Shown here one piece after another: positions 12,601 through 24,312 of a stretch of DNA of 64,000 bases. Made by a program: the position numbers and the translations under genes. Source of the stretch: Manihot esculenta (Eukaryota > Streptophyta > Magnoliopsida > Malpighiales > Euphorbiaceae); the NCBI RefSeq assembly GCF_001659605.2, contig NC_035173.2:10745065-10809064 (forward strand), read 5' to 3'. Positions within the stretch are counted from its first letter, which is position 1, and each line of letters starts with the position of its first letter. Under the pieces are notes generated by a model, which was not told the origin of the DNA, did no database searches, and saw nothing but the letters and a program-made list of their open reading frames with translations.

Positions 12601-14162
12601 GAAATGTCTCCTCTCAATTCTTGTTTATTGACGCCATAAATCTGTCAAAAAGGTTCGTATATTCTGAAAATTAATTGAATTGTATGTGAGAAATACCTTA
12701 CAAAAATCATAAGTAATAATCAAAATATCTCTGAAAGTCTTAATAGGGAGAATAATATTTTCTTTTTTATCGATAGTCAATTAATGCATATCGTTTTTCG
12801 AAAGTAGAAGTGAGATTTAAAGAAAAAAACAAAAGGGAGAGAATGAGTTAAAAAAAACCACATAAGGAAACTTGCGTCTCACTATCAATCAATCTGTTAT
12901 CATTGAACTCAGTAAATGATGGATAGATATAGAATATAAAAGTTATAGATAGATATGAAAATAATAATATCTTATTATAAAATAATTAAATAAATAATAT
13001 ATTAATAAAAATTTAAATTATAAATTTTATAATTAAATTAATAATTTTATAAGTAATAAATTGAATTATACATTATTATATTTATTAATATGTATATTAA
13101 AGAAAAAAAACGTGTTTGATTTTAGTTTTTTTTTTTCTAATGTAAATGGATCACTTTTCTTTAAAAAAAATTATTTCTATTTTCCAAAATCTGTTTATAA
13201 CATCGATTTTAATTTTATAACACCAACTTTTTTATAAATAATTTAGAATTTTTAATTATATTATTTTTTATAATTTTTTTGGATTTATAATAAAAATAAA
13301 AATTTAAGTATATAAATAAAACTGAGTTAAACCCTAAAGTTAATCTAAATAATAAAATTTAAAATCCTTCTCCCTTTCTTCCCTCTTATGTACCATATTT
13401 TTAAATTATAAATTACAATAGATTTTTTTTTATAAATTATAATCATAATTATTAATAAAACAAAACTATATTCTATTGCAATTATAATAATATTTAGAAT
13501 TGCACTGAAAATTATTAGCTATAAATTGTCATAAAAAATATTAGCAATGAATTAATAGGCATTAACAACAGAGTTATTACTAAACCATATTATTAGTGAC
13601 GATTTAATTTATCAATCACTGAAGTTTCTTTTCAATCCAACCTATTAGTAGGAAAAGAAAATTTTATTTTAATTTATTTTTTCTGTAACTTTTAAAATTA
13701 TAATATAAACTTAATTAAATAAACGAAATTTTATGGTAGTTTTAGCATTCCATTATATTGACATAGATATGCAAATCACTCTATTACAACAAATAAGGAA
13801 CTGGCCTCATCTTCCTAGGTAATCCAAAATAACCCATTCAAAAAATACTTAACAAAATTTGCTAAAATAAATGTATAAATAAATAAAACACCCTTTGAAG
13901 GGAAGTTGCAGAGACCTAGAATATGGTTGCCCAATGAGTTTGTTTCTGCAATACACTGAAAAGACTTGTGGAAGCTATAGTTTAAATGAATTGAAGGCTC
14001 TGTTTCTTTCCTGATTCTCTTGTTCTTCTGCCAAGCTTTTCCATACCCAATTTTTCTGCTATTCCAGAATTTGACTCACAAGTAGTCAAGCATCAATATC
14101 TCTATGTCTCGCCAAATCACATTCTATGTTGATTTCTCAGTAGGTTTTTGCTTGGAAATAAG
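9698..14162. other. AT-rich intergenic spacer between the helicase and ATXR2 genes
   Basis: Mostly low-complexity A/T. The part at 9700-10260 is more balanced in base composition and could be old gene or promoter debris, but no translation is recognisable. Apart from a small LINE-like remnant near 12.2 kb nothing can be named. A 96-codon minus-strand open frame (12275-12565) abuts that remnant and has no recognised domain. Confidence 0.5.
12125..12290 (-). pseudogene. Non-LTR retrotransposon RNase H remnant
   Basis: The minus strand reads NDCESLLDSRTDISARWVRR, then a segment ending in TAYTLF and SIWDDIF. This follows the pattern of the RNase H domain at the C-terminus of plant LINE-type polyproteins (a D-C core, then the VRR-N-x-x-A-H-x-L region, then W-x-x-x-P/I). 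Only about 50 codons survive and both ends are lost. Confidence 0.45.
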
Positions 14163-17100
14163 TTAGGTGGTCTCTTCTTCTATGCATTTGGCACACCTGC
14201 ATCTGAAACCATAATCTGCAAGTAATGCCTGCCTCTCTTCAAAAGGAAGGTCCTCTTCTATATATGAAATCGTAATCTGAAAATACAGGATCAATTTTTT
14301 CAATTAACATCCATTATTATGTTAAGGATAGGTCCTAAACAAGAGTAAGGATCACACGTGATGAGTAAATGAGAACACCTCTTCTCCCTCACTGATGGGT
14401 CTGAGGGCAACGATTGTTGCTTGGCCATCCTTGTCCTACAAGTGATGACAAAAACAAATTACGAAACCCACAGTGACAAATTTTTATAATTTTTGAAGAA
14501 TATGTGGATTGTGCTTTCAAACAAGCCAGCCATATGTGGACCTTAAGCATACCTGCTCTCTTTTGAAGGCTCTTGCATTTGGACAACAGGAGTGGTTCAT
14601 ACAACTCTGTAATGGATAGAATGCAGTACCTAATGCAAAATTCAAAAATATATAAATATATCTGCAAATCATCGCAAATGAGTAATAACAGTATACAATA
14701 TATATATGATGTAGGAATTTCTACAACAAAATTGAAAGAAGAGAGTATTTTGAAAAAGTGAAAAAAAAAAAAAAGAGTAGTCTTTCAGCTGCATGCACAT
14801 GCACTAACAGATAAAACTTAGAAAATTGAATCATACAAGACAGACAAAATGCATCTGTCAGTATTGAGTGGCAAAGCAGTTGCAGTTTTTTTAATTATAC
14901 CTTGACAACAAACAGAATAACCGTCGCCAAGAGCATCCAGAAGTGATTGAGTAATTTCCTCAGCAGTTCTCTGAAACTCATTGTTTATGAATGGCACTAG
15001 AATTCAATATATATATATATATACACGAAACTCAGATGGACAAGAAAAGCACTCTAACCTTTTCAGAGTACGGAAGAGCATCAATGTACAAAAAATAATC
15101 TTCCACAGGAGATGCTACAACCAAATCACTGTAAGAAAGAAACTTAGAACTATTACCTGAACGCTGGAGAAAATCATGCGCATGATACAGATGACAACAC
15201 GATCTATTTAGTGGAGGTGTTTATCTTGTCTCAATGCTAACCAAGTCCATTGCAATTATCTCCTTTTTTACATGCAAGATTAACAATTTTGTGTGGTACA
15301 ATAAAAAAGAATGAAGCTCTGAGCAATTGTGATGCTTACAGATTATTCAGCTCAAACATGCCAATAATATTCCCGTAGATTTCTAAGGAGAATACTTTGT
15401 TGTGTCAAGTACTTCTCAATCATAAAAAAAAAAAAAGAAAAAAGAAAAAATTATTACTTAATCTCTGTGATATAGAAAAACTCATTAACTAATCTTTCAG
15501 TTTTGGAAAATACATTAAAACGTCTCTAATATTTTAAAAAGTTAATAAACTTTGTCCTTCTATTAATTTTGGCATTAAATATTTTACTATTTAATTCCTA
15601 TACTTTTGAAAAATTTATTAATTGGTCTCTCAAATTTTTAAAATGTTTATTAATTAGTCCCTCTGTATCAGAGGCATTTTAGACTTTTTTATAATACTCA
15701 ATGGCTAAAACTAATTGAGAGACAAACTAGTAGACATTTTAAAATGTCAGAAACGTTTTAATGCATTTTTTCAAAACTGATGGACCATCTAGTGAGTTTC
15801 CCCGAACCATAGGGATTAAGTAGTAATTTTCTTTAAAATAAATTGTAAGAAACATCAATCTTCAAAAAACATAAATTGAACCAAAACTTGGAATAGGATA
15901 CATGGCTCACATTCCTGGTCAAAGATAGCAGCCTTAAGGAGCTGCAGCGACTGCAAAAATTCAAACAGAATCATTTGGATCAAGTACATAAAAAAGCAGG
16001 AAAAAATAATAAATTATGAACAGGGATCACTGGAGCAAGTTTGAAAAGTGATGCTAGTTACATTTCATGATATAACTTTTCAATAAGATACAGCCATTCC
16101 AAATTCAGATCTATCAAAGAATTGTGGTCTCCAAAAGGAGCAGAATTGGCTGAGCTGAAACCTAGCATGCTGGGCATGGAAAGGGTTCAAATGAAGATCG
16201 AAAACACCAAAAAGAAGACAGTATTTCCTTCTTTCTCAAAACTAGGTGTACCATATTAAAGGAAAAACACAAGGTGTTGGCAACAAGGTTTTGCTGGAGT
16301 ACAAGAGAGAATCCAATGAGTGAAAAGAAAATCTAGGTCAGGAACTAAAGCTACCCAAAAATTATAGCAAATCCAATAGAACTTTTCTTTTTCTTTCTTC
16401 TTTTTCAGATATGAGTGGTCACTAAATGGTTGCTTGTCTTTGTTGTAATTGCAACTGATTAGGATCAGTCATTATGAATAACTGTTGGTTTATGCATATG
16501 ACAGCGAATTTAAATTGGAAATTTACAATGACTATATGCAAGTAAATGCTAGAAGATATTCAAGGAAAGTTGAATCATCAAATAGAATTATTTATTCTGC
16601 AAAACAAAATTGTATAAATGAACAAACTGGAATAATAGTAGATTTTTTGTTGTATCATATTTGAACATGCATCAAGCACCAAGTGAATAAAAGACTGCAC
16701 AATCTGGCCTTTAGAATATTTGGGATATTGAAAATCTTACGGTGAATGCGAGATCCCTTATTTCCATCCTAAATGCAGTTTCATCAGAACAATCAACATC
16801 ATCTGGCAATGAAATACATTCCCACCACCTACACAAAAAGAGGGAAAAAAATTGTCTCCTCTATTTACTTAAAACTCTAAACAAGCCTTCTTATATGCAT
16901 AAATATAATGCACTTCCAAAATGCAGCTTTCCAAAATGCTCTTTTTAAAGGTAAAAAAGGTTTCATAACATAATGTGATATCTAAAACCTTTTTCACAAA
17001 TATACGAACATGAGACAGTATTCATAAAATTGGTGAAGATATTGTATTAAGATTCAAAAAGGAAAGGCATCATTAAAATAAATATCTACTTTCTCTTGTA

Positions 17101-19904
17101 TCCAATTGATAGTGGCTTCCATGCTTCCAAAAGTAGAGAGAGTTCCAGGCAGTCCAATTCAACAGGATCAGTATGTTTGTTTTGTCCTTTTAGATGAGCA
17201 GCTTTTAGCTTTCGATATCTTAAAATGGTGAAAGAAATTGCCTGCAAACGTGTAGAAAACTATTTAGTTATTCAACAAGCAGATTCACATGCAAAATACA
17301 TGGTTGCTTCGCTAAGGAGCTAAGGAAATAGAAAGTTCAAAATAGCACATACCTTGGCTGCAAGGAGGAAGATGTCATTTGTGTCTGTGAAAATCAAAGA
17401 GCATAATAGAGAGAGAAAAAATAGTGAGCAAGTGGACAAGAAACGAAGCAGTACCTGAGCAAGTTAATGAATGAAAATGGCATTCAACATTAAACCTAAC
17501 CATTAGCATGTTGTATAAATTTTGCAAGTGCTTCTCTTGACAGTGCTTCTGACCTCTTCCCAGTGCAAAGTAATGAATGAGAAGATTTCCAATCTGCCTC
17601 CGCACATTTTTTGCTACAACAATATTGGATAATATTGGTTAAAATAAAAGGGAACTCATGCTCAATGCCTAATAAAAAAAGAAATTGGAAAAAGAAGATG
17701 TTTCTAGAAGTTCCAGTAGCATAAAAAACCACACTAGAAAACATAGTAAAAAACCAGAATCAGTAGGCTCTTGCTTCCAGCTGAAAAATAAAAGCACTCC
17801 CATTTTAAGCCTTGAAAAACTTTTACCATTTCCTTTTGTCCATGTTACAGTGTACTCTCAAGCTTTCTCAAAATATTTGAAGAAATAACCATTAAAATTG
17901 CTCCTCTTGTTTCACATAGTAGTAAGAAAGCCACCATAAATCAATAGATATCGACACCAGATAATCAGTTCCAATTTTTCTATGGTTCAACTGTTCAAGT
18001 AACCAGTATCATTTGCAAAGGTAGTTGTCAAAGTATATAATTGCATCATGCCAGCTGGAAGAACAGCAAAGTTGATGTTTAACTTACAGAGGCAACTCTT
18101 TTGGAAGCCCCTAAAAGAGCTCATCCAGGGCTATTTATGTTTCTATTTTTTATTGTTGAAAAGCAACATGCTTCAAAGCACATACAGATACATTCACACA
18201 CATAAGAGGATATTTGAAATGAAAGATTGGAATAACAAATATTAACCATTTAAGAGAAATAACAAAATGACTTACCTACAATAGTATGCTTCTCCACATC
18301 CCCCAGGACAAGCAATGGCTGAAGGCAAGCAAAATGTTTTGGAGTGAGGCAACACCAACTCGCCATTCATTAATGACTGCACAAGCGCCTCAGGCAAAGT
18401 AACTTTGCCATTGGAACTGCTAGAAGAAGCACAATTCCCCAACTTCTTACATTCTTTCACATAACAATCATCTTCTTCATCAGCTGAATTGGTGTCACAA
18501 AAATCTTTTGAACTTCCTTCATTGTCACATGCTTCGTTAGCTGACACACCTAGACTTTGCAAATAGAGCTTCCTCCCAATCTGAAGTTCTATTGAACCAA
18601 TAAATTGGAAACAAAAGCTACACACTAGACAGTCGATCTGCAAAGAAGAAGAAGACTAAGGAAAATAGAAAACTGCAATTTTTTTGGGCAAGGTATAGGA
18701 AAGAAAATAGCAGGGAAAAAAATTGAGGAAATACTTATGATCTCAAGACCTTGTTTGAAGGATGCTGAATACCCACAAGAATTGGGTCCTTCAAAATTAG
18801 TTCTCCTTCCTTGAAATCCAAATCAGCATAGACACCTGAAATACACCATTTGCAGCTGTAAATATTGAAATACACATCATAACTTTTAAAAACTACATGA
18901 GAATAAAAAGAACAATAATGGACCTTTCACAGTAATCCTTAGCACTAATAGATATATAAAGAACAGAAAAAAATGCAGAACTTATTCTGATTTTTCTAAA
19001 TGAATTTTAGCATTGAACATTGTTTTCTAAAATTTAATACACTCGAGTTAACCTTAATCCCAAAATAGTTGATCAGTTACATTGATCCTGTACCTCAATC
19101 CCCCTACACATTTGATGATAAAAGTAAATATCTAAATATACTTAAACATAACTTTAAACATAAATATCATAAAGGAACAAAATTATGAATATTTTGGGAT
19201 ATTGTTAAGGCTGTGCTTACTAAGAAGCAACTTGTTTATTAGAGAAACTTTTGAAAGACATTCCCCATTAATTACTATAGCCAAGAGAAAACTTTTACTA
19301 CAGATAATTTTTCCACCCTGCCCACTATGTCTCCCTTTTTATTTTCTTTCCCTGATGCCAATTCATAATTTAAAAGCTGGCATCCAATGCTCACATTCTC
19401 CGAAGAAAAAATCACTTGCTGAATAAAAATTGCTTCATAAATAGCCATGGAATATGAACTCACAGTGAATAATATCACAAACTCAAGCTAGTCAGATTAA
19501 AAAGTTCATATTAAGAAATTCAATAGGATATATGTAAGTACGATATAGCCAAGGCAAAGGGGGAACAATATATCTTTTCCGATTGAATGATTACAACTCA
19601 GCAAGTAATGTACCCTTTCCAAACTCGCCATTCTGTTTAACTTTGATTCCACGGCATTGCCTACTCGATATGAGCTCCTCGAAATACTCCTAGAAAGCAT
19701 AACCAAATCATAATCTCAGTTCAACAAAACCAAAGACATGTAAAAAGCTCCAGCTTAACTTGAGATTCGCATGTGTATGTCTGCATACATATATAGAGAT
19801 AGAGAAAGAAGGGTGCCTGCCTGGACTTGGGGAGGAGGAGGAGGATGGAGAAGAACGGAGATTTGAGAAGCGCACTTGCGATCAATTGGGCAAATTGTGT
19901 CCAT
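14163..19904 (-). CDS. ATXR2: SET/MYND-domain protein-lysine methyltransferase, ATXR2 type
   Basis: Fifteen exons join in frame on the minus strand (494 aa): 19904-19821, 19689-19614, 18835-18750, 18637-18276, 17613-17501, 17384-17353 (32-bp micro-exon), 17241-17090, 16828-16741, 15950-15902, 15394-15340, 15128-15059, 14970-14901, 14629-14553, 14435-14379, 14276-14163 (stop TAA). The SET domain is split. Its N-terminal part (NGEFGKGVYADLDF, residues about 48-61) precedes a cysteine-rich MYND-like insert (DCLVCSFC near 84, then CPGGCGEAYYCSKKC and WKSSHSLLC to about 220). The catalytic core follows with SCMNHSCCPNA near 421 and ISYIEE near 460, and a post-SET CRCAKC motif lies near the C-terminus. 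By family knowledge ATXR2 modifies histone H3 (K36) in the nucleus, with a reported role in auxin-driven callus formation. The start is the first ATG of the open exon. The exon 1 donor is ambiguous: GC (gcaggc) after 19821, or GT six bases earlier, both phase 0. Confidence 0.92.
15450..15830. mobile_element. MITE in an ATXR2 intron
   Basis: The left end (attacttaatctctg, followed by aaactcattaactaatc) and the reverse complement of the right end (actacttaatccctatgg, followed by aaactcactagatgg) match over about 90 bp. This makes a foldback of roughly 380 bp in the intron between exons 9 and 10. Inner segments repeat fragments of the form attaattggtctctcaa. No ORF. The exact target duplication is obscured by flanking A-runs. 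Confidence 0.7.
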
Positions 19905-19990
19905 TACAAGCTTAAGCTTGCTGAAAGCTCAAGCTTTGTATCAACTGCGAGGACTGAAGAGACGACCCTCCTGTGAGACGACTCAATAAC

Positions 19991-19998
19991 TATATAGG
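19991..19998 (-). promoter_or_regulatory. Candidate TATA box of ATXR2
   Basis: On the minus strand ccctatatagt lies about 90 bases upstream of the chosen ATG at 19904. This leaves room for a short 5' UTR starting near 19960. The site is plausible by sequence and position only. Confidence 0.45.
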
Positions 19999-22394
19999 GC
20001 ATCCGGCGGTTGCCGCTTTCGTTTTCAGTCTTCTACTTTAACCACTGCTATTGGTAGACTACTGTCGTCGGGGTTATTTGTGTAATTAAATTTTTTTTTC
20101 TATGAGGAAAGTGTAATTAAATTTAAGTTTTGTAAATAATCATATTTAATTTTTGGCAAAAAATATACTATACTTCAAGAAATTATTTTTATGTTTTAAA
20201 AAAATATATTAAAATATTTTTGAAATTTAAAAAAATTATTAATTAATTAATTTGTTTATTTTATTCATTAACTAGGTTTTGTTTTATTTCTACACAGTTT
20301 TTATAGTATGTAGTTTGTTTCTTTTAGTCTTCCTTGAGAATTTATTATGATGTGTTTGCAGCCTGAGTGAGGTATTTGCTTGCATGCATGAATTTCCTCC
20401 CTCATGACAACTCTAACGACAACTGTTTGGCGTTGGAGTCACCATTTCGCTGGTGATTGGAGCTAAGTCCTTGCTTCTTTGTTCTTCATTTTTTTTTATA
20501 ACAGCTACAAATTCTGGTGATATCTGGCCAAGCCTTACGTTTGCGATTGTACGGGTGCCGATTACAACTATTTCCTTCCCAGGCGGCGAAGATAATGAGA
20601 CGATATGTATATTTATAGGGCCCAGCCTAAAATAATTGTTTATAAATTAGAGCGGTTCGGTTTAAAATTAAAATAAATAAATTAAAAATTAAAATTTTAA
20701 TATTTATAAAAGTTAAATTAAATTAATTTTAATTAAAAATTAAATTAAATTATTTTAATAAATTTTTTATTTTTTATATTTTATTTTTAATATTTTAAAA
20801 TTTAATTATAATATTTTAATATTAATATAATATAATTTTTTTATATTATTAAAAATAATATATTATTATTACTGATCAGATCAATTTTATTTTTTTAATT
20901 TTTTTTATTAAAATTGAATCAAAATAAAATAATTAAAATTTTTAAAATTAAAAATTAAATTAAATTAAAATAAATAAAAAATTAAATTAAAATTTTAAAT
21001 TAATTTAATTTAACCGATTTTTTTTATTTAACCGAATACTCGATTATAGGCCGGCGCTGTGCTTCTTCCCTAACTTGAGTTTTAAGTTGGGTGTTTAAAA
21101 TTTTAGGATAAAGACCATTGGTTTTACTTATAATATTTTCCTTTTATACTATACACGCACTAGATTAAAAATAAAATTTATTTTCATAAATATAAAGTTA
21201 TTATTAACACAACTGGACTTATTATATAAATTTAATTAACATCTTTTAATTTTTTAATACTATAATTAGATAATAAAAATAAATTATTTTTTAAAAATAA
21301 TTTCTTTAAAAATACTCTTTTTCTGTAAAAAAAAAAGATGTATATATTATTTTAGACGGATTAAAAAAATATCATTAATATGTTAAAAAGTAATAAATTA
21401 TACTATTTTCCTTAATATATCCTTCACCTATATTATTTTATTACTAATTTATTCTTCAAATTTAATTTATTAATTTTTAATACATATTAAACAAGATTAT
21501 ATTAAAAAGTTAATTAATAAATTATTATCTCAAAAAAGAAATTCATCTATAATTTGAGACAAATAAAAAAGAAAAATAACCCTATTTTTATGAAATGGAT
21601 ATAATTCTTTATATATAAAAATTATTTTTCACAAAATAAATGTTGTTAAAATATAATTTTAATTTGTAATTTCAAGAGAAATACTTTTAATATAAGAGTA
21701 CCATTCAACAATGAAAAACATAAAAATTTTGAAATTAACAATTTTAATTTCTTTTACAAATGATAAATGATAATGCATTTAACTTTTAGTTTTAAACATT
21801 AACTTAAATTATTAAGAATTAAAATGTAATGAAAATTTTACAATTTTAATCATTAATAATTAAAATAATTTTACAGGTCATTTAATTAAGAGTGTGAAAT
21901 TATTAAATTAAAAAAACAGCAAAAAAAGTATATTCCAATAACAAAAAAAATTATTTTTTAGTCTCTTAAATATAATATAATTAATAAATTTATTTTTCTA
22001 TTTTTATAACTCATCACTTTTATTTTTAATTCCATCAATCACTGTCCTGGTCTCTTTGTACATTCTTCTCACCGTCAACTTTAGACAGATGATATAAAAA
22101 CTCTAGCAACTCAATGAACAATTTCCATTCTTTTGTCCTTTCTTCAATTTTTCCTGAAGAAACTTAGTAATATTGCGAGATTTTAACAGAATTTTTTTTA
22201 TGCTAAAAAGCTAAATTTATCCCATAATTTATATATTCTAATTTTAAAGTGCGAATTAAATTTTAATTAGTTTATTTGGCTTTATTATAAATTTAAATCG
22301 AAAAATAAAATCAGAGTAAACTTGATCTTTTTACTAAATTTTTTTTTTCTAAAACAAGCAAGACGAGGAGAGAAATTTCTAAAACTCAAAAGAG
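19999..22394. other. Intergenic spacer between ATXR2 and the cyclin gene
   Basis: AT-rich. The stretch 20340-20640 is more balanced in composition and contains an open frame of 60 codons, but it resembles nothing known. From 21055 to 22380 only A/T-rich sequence is visible. Confidence 0.5.
20650..21045. repeat. AT-rich foldback with ggttcggttt / aaccgaat ends
   Basis: The block starts gcggttcggtttaaaatt and ends atttaaccgaatactcg, with almost only A/T between. Its two halves are roughly inverted around actgatcagatc near 20870. This fits a decayed MITE-like element, but no target duplication was found. Confidence 0.35.
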
Positions 22395-23478
22395 TCAGTC
22401 CACTACTTGAGATGGTGAAGTAGAGTTGTGTGTATCATCTACTGATATTTCTGTTACATCATCCAAGGAATTAGAGGGTATTGGTCTTTCAATTTTCTGA
22501 AGTGTACCATTCAACAGCATCTCTTTTTCCAAATGCAAGCAATAGTTCTCGAAGATTCTAGAACTTACCATTACCCCAAAATCTAATAGGAAAAGGAATT
22601 CAATTTCCAGCTTGTTCAATTCTGCATTGCTCACTCCTCCTACCCTTGCATAGAATGCATTGTTATGGTGCCTGCAGTTTTGCAAATCCTATAAATATAT
22701 GTTTCTCATTCTCACACCATTTTCCTTTTTCTCATAAACAACTGAAGAAATTATATTCAACTTTTATCAATGATGATAAATACTAAAAATAAAATAAAAA
22801 AAATAAAATAAATATATAAAATCTAATCATTAATATCATTCAAAATTTTCATGTGGCGATTTAATTTAAGGATTTAAGGATGAATAAATGCTTATACTCC
22901 TATATTAATTGAAATTAATTTATTGAATCACTAAAATCATACCAAGATTTAAATATTTAAATTAAATAGCTAAAATGCGAAAAATTGTTTTGATTATTTT
23001 TGTAATTAAGCCTATTTATAATAGTAACTATATCATATCAAATCTAACAAAAAAGAATAGAGAAAGAGAGGAGCACTCACTCGTCATCCAGCATCTTAGA
23101 AGCAACCAAGACACTTGTAACCAGCAACCTATGCACATTCAGTGATACGACAAGAGAGTCAGGGTGCTTGTGAAGCAGCCTGTCTATGTACACATATCCA
23201 ACCACGAAACAGGATGGGCTACAACTTGTGTACTTGTATAGCCTCTCCAAGTATTTTTGAATGCTTATGCTAGGTGCTCTTACACCATGAAATGCGTTTA
23301 AGCTCTTCCCAAGCCTAGTCAAGCCTGAGCTCATCCCATCTACAATCCGGTCGTTACGAGCCACTAGCTTCTCTATCACCGTTGATAATATGGTTAATAC
23401 TCTTGGTGTGGTTGGCTCAGGCTGAATCAGCTCTGGCTGCCGGCTGCTGTTGGCAGTGAGCTTGCCGCTGGCTAACAT
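22395..23478 (-). CDS. P/U-type cyclin (CYCU4/CYCP4-like)
   Basis: Two exons, 23478-23081 and 22671-22395, join through a GT-AG intron at a split codon and give 224 aa, close to the usual 200-230 aa of plant P/U-type cyclins. Residues about 60-165 form a single cyclin box: SIQKYLERLYKYTSCSPSCF, then VVGYVYIDRLL, then VTSVLVASKMLDDE, then across the junction HHNNAFYARVGGVSNAELN and EFLFLLDFGVMV. The family resembles yeast PHO80 and binds CDKA-type kinases; roles in cell division and phosphate or sugar signalling are described for relatives. The start ATG opens the first exon, with no upstream in-frame alternative that keeps similarity. The C-terminal tail after about 175 is polar and not conserved. 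The next gene upstream on the same strand ends 835 bp away. Confidence 0.93.
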
Positions 23479-23602
23479 TTAGAACTCATTAATGGAGAGC
23501 CTTTTGAGTTTTGAGACATCCGGATGGTTATCAATTTCCGAATTCTGAGTGTGCTTGTGTGTGTGTTATCCGCTTTGTAGGAATTGTGAAATGGGTTTTT
23601 GA

Positions 23603-23740
23603 CACGTGTACATAGCTGATCTGTCAGTGGAAGTAAAATGATGTAATTGGATGGCAATGTATGGAACAAATAGCGGATTAAGGTGTGGCTGAGGGGTGAT
23701 GAAACAGCTTTCAGGCGATCAAATTACAAGGTCCCACGTG
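23603..23740. promoter_or_regulatory. Two G-box/ABRE-type palindromes upstream of the cyclin gene
   Basis: CACGTG occurs at 23603-23608 (context gacacgtgtac) and at 23735-23740 (context tcccacgtgggga), 125 and 257 bases upstream of the cyclin ATG. Such cores are bound by plant bZIP and bHLH factors and, in an ABRE context, link to abscisic-acid response. Function here is inferred from position only. Confidence 0.5.
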
Positions 23741-23909
23741 GGGATGACATAGGAACGAGGATTGGAACTGTTTGGACAATAACAATTCAAGAAATAAGTG
23801 GTGTACCTTGCCCTAACAAACCAGAAAGTAAAGCAAAGACTGCGAAACCAAACGGTTCTGTCAAAAATAAAAGAGTTGCTGTTTGATGTAACCCCTCAGG
23901 AAATTTTCA

Positions 23910-24010
23910 GCCTCTGAAGCCCAAGTGGTAAAGTATCCTTCATAAGCCAAATCGAATCCCATAAACACAACATAGTAATGTTCCCAAATATCCTGCGGAA
24001 AAATCTAAAA
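23910..24010 (+). repeat. tRNA-derived SINE fragment (candidate)
   Basis: An A-box-like aagcccaagtgg (23917-23928) is followed about 20 bases later by a B-box-like aatcgaatc (23950-23958). Each is one base from the pol III consensus. No 3' tail is clear. The fragment is decayed and sits between the cyclin promoter and the EXS gene 3' end. Confidence 0.4.
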
Positions 24011-24312
24011 AAGCACAGATTCAAACCCAGTGCACAACACTTTCTTTAAGGACCTTAACCCTTTGTTTCAAAGGGTTTTGACAAAAGTGAACATCAATGG
24101 AAACTTATCAGGACTCTGAGCATGATTAAGATTAGATACGTATCTATTAGCTTTGTAAATGTTGAACAGCCTTTTCGTATATGAACAAAAAAATTTTATA
24201 AATTGAAAAATTAAAAAAAGCAATGAATAAGCACTTCTCCGCAAAAAAATATGGAGGCATTGTTCGAAACCTCCTTGATGAGCGTAAGACATAATTGCTA
24301 GTCGTCTATAAT

